NCBI GenBank assembly: GCA_949825045.1
Contig: OX463829.1
Coordinates: forward strand, 1,612,001-1,676,000
Direction of reading: 5' to 3'
Source: Argyresthia goedartella
Taxonomy: Eukaryota > Arthropoda > Insecta > Lepidoptera > Argyresthiidae
DNA: 64,000 nt
Part shown: piece after piece, positions 51,201-60,200 of the stretch
Position numbering within the stretch: position 1 is the stretch's first letter
Layout: each line of letters opens with the position of its first letter
Translations under genes and position numbers: made by a program
The notes under the pieces: model-generated
Database searches by the model: none
Told to the model about the DNA's origin: nothing
The model's input: only the letters and a program-made list of their open reading frames with translations

Positions 51201-54200
51201 TAAACAAAACTGTAAACTGGCTTAATGACCATAACCTTAATGTTGTTCCACCCATACCAAAAATCTCCTATCGAAATTAACCTGACATTTAATAATATTG
51301 AACTTGAAACTGTAAATCATTAGACTGGAAAATTCAGATAACAAAGATTAGTGCTAAACTTTCAAAATTCGCCTATACATTACGAGTAATAAAAACCAGT
51401 ACAGATCTAAAAACTGCACTTAATGTATACTGCGCCTACGGGCATGCATGGTTAAACTATGGCATAATCCTCTGGGGAAACATTACAAATGCTTCTTCCA
51501 TCTTTACTCTGCAAAAACGTCTAATCCGAATTTTGGTAAACATAGTCAACCGATAGTTGTAGACCTCACTTTATAAAGCTTGAGCTCCTCACACTAATAA
51601 GCATTTACATTTTTGAAACTTGTAAGTTTGTCCGAAAATATCCCGATTTCTATAAAAAACGAGGAAATATACCTACTTACTACTCTCTAAGACTCACCCG
51701 TAAAAACAATCTCATACTGCCCGCCTCCTGCCTGAAACTCCACTCATCTAGCCCATTGATAATATCAATCAAAATATACAATAAATTACCCGAATATATT
51801 AAAACAGAAACAACCAACAATAATATTTGTGCGCGATTTGTGAAAAATATGAGCACGCAAGCTATTATCTACATATCTTAAGCCAGTAGAAAGATCTATA
51901 GGTACACAACGAAAGTCTAAAAATGATATCAAGACCCATGTTGACGCAGGAGTATTACTTTCGTTGGGTATCTTGCGTGCTTACTGTACCATCGTTCACC
52001 TGACCCCTAACAGCTGCGCGTTCCCCAACACTCCCAAGCTGAAGCAAGTCCGCTCGGAGCCCCGGGGGAGCGGGGACTCCGCCGTCGTGGTGCGAGCCGA
52101 GTGGCTGGAGGCGTGCTGCGACACGCGGCGCCTGCTGCCGTGGCAGTGGTTCGCCACGGAGCGCCAGCACCGGGTCGACAGGCCTGCCGACGACGGCGCG
52201 GCCGACCCGGTAGCGAGCACGGAAGGTGACAACGAAGAAGAGAAGGCGATCGGCATTGACTCGGGTAATAATGACAGGATAAATGCTTTTGCAGTTAACA
52301 AATGTAACGTTGTCTTTGGCTCTAGAACAAACTATTGCTTTCTTTCCGGGGATTAATAAAACGAGCGAATAAAAAACTAAGATGAACGGCGGCATTACCT
52401 GAAATGAGCGAAAACATTTTGCGCGATATAATTATTGATGAATGGTTTAGCCAACGCTTAATGGCTAAGTAAAGGCTGTCTGGGCGAAGTGGTATGTCAA
52501 CGTAAGTAAAGATTAAAAGGTGTGAGCGAAGCAAAGGTCCCCTTTATCCTTCGTGTTAGGTTTAACATGTTAGAACAACAAAATACAGCGCTTCTTTTGT
52601 ATTGTATGGTACTCGAAGGTTTGTATGTTTAAATTAAATAATAGTTTATTATCAGGCTTCCAAGGCCCGTAAGTAAATTCCACATTTAAATTATTACACA
52701 TTAAATTACATTACATTCAATTAAAATAAATTGTATTCAAATAAAATAATTGCAATACAACATAGATTAAATAAAAAAAATAATAAAAAATTGAATATGG
52801 AAAGGGATTCACTCACACTACCAGGAAAGACAGTTATGCAGACGTTCCCAGTGCCCCAGCAGTGGTGAATCCCATCTGTCTGCAAACGTGCACAGAATGG
52901 AGTTGGGACTACCACAGATGCGGGCCTTTAACGAGGCGCAGCGTTTTCAAATGATTGCTTGGAATCCGTCAATCCTTGCCTCCGCAAACATGCCTGAGGC
53001 GCTGTAATGCCTCGGCAGCCCCATCACCATCCTGAGCGCGTTGTTATACTGGACCCGCAGAGCGCTGTGTGTCCTCTGCGTGTAATTTACCCACAGGCTG
53101 CAGGTGTAGAAGGACTGGCAATATGCTCCGAAGAGCGTCCGTTTAGCTTCTTTACTGCAATGTGCAAACCTGCGGGCCAACATGTTGCAGCGAACAGCCA
53201 GCGCTCTGCGTTCCCTCTCCATGTCAAGGTTATCGTTGAGGTCCTATCCACTTTATTCAAAGGAGTACCGTATAATGTGACTGGCGGTACTTTCAAGTAT
53301 GTTTTGGTGCCTGCCTTGAATACCATATACTCACTTTTCTTGACATTGTATCTGCAATAGCTTACGCAATGCTCCGATCGAGGGACTCAGCAGCACCATG
53401 TCGTCAGCATAACTTATATTATTAATACTTTTCCCGTCTATATGACAGCCTACCCTATTACTGCTGAGTTCCACGATCAGCTGATTCATATACAAGTTGA
53501 AGAGTTTAGGAGACGTCAATCCACCCTGTCTCACCCCACACTCCAACCTGTATACATCAGACTGTGATCCAGCCCATTTGACACTATTTCTCTGATGACC
53601 ATACCAATGTTTAAACAGTGACGCAATCTCAGTTTCATTATGCAGTTTATTCCATAATGTGTTGTAGTCAACTAAATCTATAAATATAAAAATAAAGGCT
53701 TTAGACAGGTCCAAATAACACGCATAAACAGGCGTTTTTCTGTTGGTGTAGTACTGAACAGTTTGCTTGAGACTAAAAATGGCAGTTTCCGTTGACAGTC
53801 CAGGCCTGAACCCAAACTGAGCGTCATGTAGTTTTAGATGCCCACCCAGCTGTTTGTCAAGCAAACTGTCCAGCACTTTCGCAATTACTGTTGCAAGTGA
53901 TATCGGCCTGTAATTACCCAAATCGGAAACATCACCTGTTTTGTTTTTAACTGTGGGAATTACCAGTGTGTACATTAAATCATCGGGTAGATAAGAATGA
54001 CTAATGCACATATTATAAAACAACGCAAGAACTCTCGCCAGGTGATGACCGGCATGCTGCAGATGCTCTATGCTGAGGTCATCGTGACCTGGGGATTTTC
54101 CTCTCACCATGTTTTTGATTATGCCAGCTACTTCCTTGGCAATAAACATAACATTTAACTCCCTCGAGAAACTCTCGTCATCGGGCATCCGCAGCGACGC

Positions 54201-57200
54201 CGGCCCAAGAGGTCACTCAACTCTAAAATGACTTCTAAAAGCCTCTGAAATGTCAGCAGGATCGTGCAACCCGGCCACGCTCATAAAAGTCAAAGTCAAA
54301 GTACTTTATTACTGTAAAATTTACATATACTTAGCAAACGTCATTTGCCTCTTGAAGACCATCGAAGTATCATCAGCAAACAACACTATGTCAGTTAATT
54401 TCTCCACCATGTAAGGCAGATCGTTTATATATACCAGGAACAAGAAAGGGCCTAATATGGAACCTTGTGGAACGCCAATTTTTACACCCGATCCATCAGA
54501 TTTAACGCCGTTTACTTCTGCCTTTTGAATTCTATTGCTTAGGTATGATCTTAGTATGTAGATCCAACGCCAACGCCATCGCTTCATTTCTAACTCCGTA
54601 ATGATTTAATTTAATTATAAGCGTATTATGATCAACACAATCAAACGCCTTCGACAGGTCGCAAAAAACTCCGATAGCATCCTGTGCGGCCTCCCATGCA
54701 GAATAAATATGAGATATAAGGGTAATACCTGCATCCGTAGTCGATTTACCCCTAGTGAAACCGTATTGTTTGGCGTGGAGTTGTTTTGTACGGTTGAAGT
54801 GTGAGAGCATTTGATTGAATATAATCTTTTCAAATATTTTACTTAGTGTTGGAAGAACAGATATTGGTCTGAAATTTGAAGGATCACCCTTATCTCCCGA
54901 CTTGAACAGAGGTATCAGTTTACTGTGTTTCATGAGGTCTGGGAAAGCCCCATCGTCAACACATTTATTGAATATATAAGCTAAGTGTGGGGCTATAACT
55001 AGAATTACTGAACCAATGACTTTGACTGATATACCCCACAGGTCTTCCGTATTTTTTAAGTTAAGTAATTTAAACGTTTTGACAATGTCCTGGGGATATA
55101 CATGATTAAATTTTAAATATACATTACTGACGCTAGTGTTATTTTTTAATAAAGTCTCTGCTTCATATGGAGATGAATTTAGACGGTCTGTTGTGAGTAA
55201 GGGTACATTGGTGAAGAATGTTTCAAAAGCTCGAGCAACATCAGCGCTGGATTTAACAACATCATCACCTATCTTTAGGCAGAAATCATTGTCCCTTGGT
55301 ATAACTTTGCCAGTTTCGCGGTTTATTATTTGCCAAACTGTTTTCATTCTATTATTTGAATTTTGAATTTTTCTATTAATTTGTAAAGTTTTTGCAGTTC
55401 TACAAACCAACTTGAAAGTTTTGGAATATTTTTTAACATAGTCATGCAATTTTCGATCAAAGTTATAGGTTTTTTGTTCATAAAGGTCATATAAGATAAC
55501 TCTACTTTTACGAATTCCAAACGTTGCCTAGTCATTAAATTTAGATTTACCGTTGTAGTCACTGACTTTCTTTAATTTAAAAACTTTATTGAATTCTGTC
55601 TGAATAATGTTGAAGAAGTCTGAGTAGATTTTGTTTGGGTTCTGTTCATCAAAATCCGGTACTGGCAAATTTAGATCTAACTTTTTCATATACGTCTCTA
55701 GTCTATGGGATGTAATAGGCATATAAAATGATGGATCAGTCCTATTTTTACTGGCAATTGGGAATGAAACTGTTTGACCACTGTGATCGGAGGGTAAGCA
55801 GTTAATTACATTTTTACTTGTGAATGCACAGTCACAAAAAACGTTATCTAAGCAAGTTTGGCTGGTAAGTGTGATTCTAGTCGGCTCTAGAAATTTTTAT
55901 TTTTATTTTCTTAGGGAAGCTTACAGCTGTAATTTTTACATAACATTGGAAGTGGCATACTAAAAGCTAATTACAAGCATCCACATATGGTCGTCTAAAT
56001 AATAACAGCACGTAACTTAGTTCTTAAAATAGATTAAATCAATTCACACAGAAGGGAAGATTTTAAGAATTATACTGCTCACGCACTCCTCCATCTACGT
56101 TACCACGACTCGCTACAAACCTCCTAATGATAGTATTACCTAGTGATTGAACGCTGCTGTTAAAAATATCAGTGTCCTGACCATCATCGATATTCGTTTT
56201 GAAGAGACGATTAAATGTCGAGCAGGCTCTGACGAGAAATGAATTTTCCCTGTAGTTGCTATGAACCAAGGGTAGCTGAAATAGTGGACGTCTACGAGTA
56301 CTACGACTGGGGACCTTAAAATTTAATTTGTTGAGTAGATTTGGACAGTCTTCGGAACCCCTAGCAATTTTTATGAGGAATGCCACGTCGGCAATATCCC
56401 TGCGCAAATTCAGAGGAAGAAGATGGAGCCGTGAACATCGGTCTTCATATTCTAATTTAGGCAGCTTGAATTTAAATCCGAGATACCGAGTAAACTTTCT
56501 CTGAATTTGCTCAAGTCTACCGCTATAATTGTCATAGCAAGGGTTCCATACCTGAGATGCGTATTCAAGATGGCAACGTACATAAGTACAATAAAGAACT
56601 TGAAAGTTTTGGAATATTTTTTAACATAGTCATGCAATTTTCGATCAAAGTTATAGGTTTTTTGTTCATAAAGGTCATATAAGATAACTCTACTTTTACG
56701 AATTCCAAACGTTGCCTAGTCATTAAATTTAGATTTACCGTTGTAGTCACTGACTTTCTTTAATTTAAAAACTTTATTGAATTCTGTCTGAATAATGTTG
56801 AAGAAGTCTGAGTAGATTTTGTTTGGGTTCTGTTCATCAAAATCCGGTACTGGCAAATTTAGATCTAACTTTTTCATATACGTCTCTAGTCTATGGGATG
56901 TAATAGGCATATAAAATGATGGATCAGTCCTATTTTTACTGGCAATTGGGAATGAAACTGTTTGACCACTGTGATCGGAGGGTAAGCAGTTAATTACATT
57001 TTTACTTGTGAATGCACAGTCACAAAAAACGTTATCTAAGCAAGTTTGGCTGGTAAGTGTGATTCTAGTCGGCTCTAGAAATTTTTATTTTTATTTTCTT
57101 AGGGAAGCTTACAGCTGTAATTTTTACATAACATTGGAAGTGGCATACTAAAAGCTAATTACAAGCATCCACATATGGTCGTCTAAATAATAACAGCACG

Positions 57201-60200
57201 TAACTTAGTTCTTAAAATAGATTAAATCAATTCACACAGAAGGGAAGATTTTAAGAATTATACTGCTCACGCACTCCTCCATCTACGTTACCACGACTCG
57301 CTACAAACCTCCTAATGATAGTATTACCTAGTGATTGAACGCTGCTGTTAAAAATATCAGTGTCCTGACCATCATCGATATTCGTTTTGAAGAGACGATT
57401 AAATGTCGAGCAGGCTCTGACGAGAAATGAATTTTCCCTGTAGTTGCTATGAACCAAGGGTAGCTGAAATAGTGGACGTCTACGAGTACTACGACTGGGG
57501 ACCTTAAAATTTAATTTGTTGAGTAGATTTGGACAGTCTTCGGAACCCCTAGCAATTTTTATGAGGAATGCCACGTCGGCAATATCCCTGCGCAAATTCA
57601 GAGGAAGAAGATGGAGCCGTGAACATCGGTCTTCATATTCTAATTTAGGCAGCTTGAATTTAAATCCGAGATACCGAGTAAACTTTCTCTGAATTTGCTC
57701 AAGTCTACCGCTATAATTGTCATAGCAAGGGTTCCATACCTGAGATGCGTATTCAAGATGGCAACGTACATAAGTACAATAAAGAACTTTGACAGTTTTC
57801 ATATGATTGAACGACTTCGACAATCTCATAACAAATCCCATAGCCTTCGAGGCTTTACTAACGATGCTGTTAATATGCTGGTCAAACATCAGTCTACTAT
57901 CGTGAAAAACCACGAGGTCCTTACTTTCAGACAGCCTAGTCAATGGCATGTTTTTTATATGATAGTTTGATGTATATGGTTTAAGCTTGCGAGTAAAAGT
58001 CACAAAGAAACACTTTGCAACATTAAGGTCAAGTTTATTTGTCAAACAGTAGTTGTCAAGCCTGATTAAATCCTGTTGCAAAAGAACGGCATCCCAAGCC
58101 TTGATAACTACTTTAAAAAATTTCATATCATCGGCAAATAGTAATACATTTGAATTAATAAAGCTTGAGTCGATGCCCTGTACAAATATAATGAATAGTA
58201 GTGGGCCAAGCAAGGGTCCCTGGGGAACACCGGATGGTATACTTGCCCAGGAAGATCTAAAACCATTAAGTACAACAGCTTGACAACGGTTTGATACATA
58301 AGAGTTTAACCACGCAAACAGATTGCCTCTGACACCAACACCCCCGAGCTTTTTCAACAGTATACTGTGGTCAATGCGATCAAAAGCCTTACTGTAGTCT
58401 TTATAAATGACATCCTGGTCACCATCATCCATACGCTCGGTAACATAGTCATTTAGAAGTACCAAGTTTAATACAGTTGATCTACCCTTTAAAATTCCAT
58501 GTTGCAAAGGACTAAAACTCGCTTTGAGACTATTATAGAGCTGGGAATCAACGATTCGTTCGAGAACCTTAGCGATTAGGCATAATTTGGAAATAGGTCT
58601 TTAAATAGGTCGGGAGCCTTTTTTATGAATTTGTGAGATATAAGCGGTTTTCCAACGAGCTGGCATTACACCCTCCTCCAGCGAGCGTTTGAACAGGATA
58701 GTTACGGGACCGGAAAGTTCTTTGGAACATGAAACCAGAAATTCAGCAGGGATTGTATCGGGACCCGCGGACTTAGTGAGATCAAGAGCTTGCAATTGTC
58801 TTTGAACAAGCGATGCGTTAACCTCGATGCTGGCGATGTCACACAGACTGGCAGACTCGTCGGTATGTGAGGCAGAACTGCTGTCAGTACTTTGAGTAGC
58901 TGGACAAGATGGCGCTAGGAAGGAGGAGTGGAAGTGGAAGTATTTAGAGAAAAAATCGCATATCGATTGGCCACAGTTTGATGACAGACCATCATGGGAC
59001 ATATTCGTTGGGAAAACACCGCTATTCCTTTTTGATTTTACAAAAGACCAAAATGCTTTTGGGTTGTCAACGATAGATTTTTCAATATTAGAAATATATT
59101 TTCCGTGAGATTGCCGTTCCATTCCGCTCACTCTATCACGGAGGATTGAGAAGGATATTTTGTCAGACAAATTTCCATAAAACTTTTTGTGATATTTAAA
59201 TTTCTCTCTAATCATCTTAATCAAGGCTAAGAAGATGAGTATTTACTTTTAGACGATTTGCGGACTGGCACATAGGTGTCACGGATTTTAAAAAGTAATT
59301 GGTAGAATAGCTCGACCACATCATTCACACTACCCTCATATAAAATATTAGACCAGTCGATTTTATTTATCTCCTCTCTTATCAATTTGTAGTCAGCTTT
59401 AAACTAATTAAATGATTTGTGAAATTCTGTTTTGAGGGGGGTGAAATGTGCTACAGGAATATCAATAACAAGAGCTTTGTGATATGGGTCCTCGCGAACC
59501 AGCGGATCGAGGCAAGGCATTGTTATTGTGTTTTCATTAGATAACACAAGGTCAAGAATGCGGCCATAACTATTCTCGAATGCATTATGCATATATGCAC
59601 AAACAATAATATGGCTATCCAACTCAACACAGGATACCTCTATTTGTCTTTCTACAGTAAGTGCAAGAATATCTTTCCGTTGTTTCACCTTAATATTATT
59701 TTTTACTAAGATTAAAGAACCACCTCTATCAGCAGTCTTTCTATTGTAACAACTGACAATTTTGTAATTATTTATGTTAAAAGACATCATATTTTCCTTT
59801 AACCAGTGTTCTGTAACACAAATAACATCGGTGTCTGAATGATTAAGAAATAATTCTAATACAAGTTCTTTGCCAGGTAGCCCCTGCATGTTTTGATGGG
59901 AAATATTTAAGTGGGGCTTACCCTTTGTCCTAGTATTTTTCATTTGATTGCCAGAAAACCCCTGCCTATTTTGTAAAATTTTCTAAAACACTACTATTAG
60001 TACTAATACTAACTAAAACTGTAGGCGACTGCGTTATAGTATTTAAAACTGTGTCGCATATATTATACGCTAACAATGTAGCTACTCGTTTTTTTTGTTT
60101 TATGAGACAGTATCCTGAATCAAAGTAAAGTTATGAATAAAATTATTCATGTCGAAATATAAAATAGCAACACTATGATGACACGTTATATTGTATAGAT

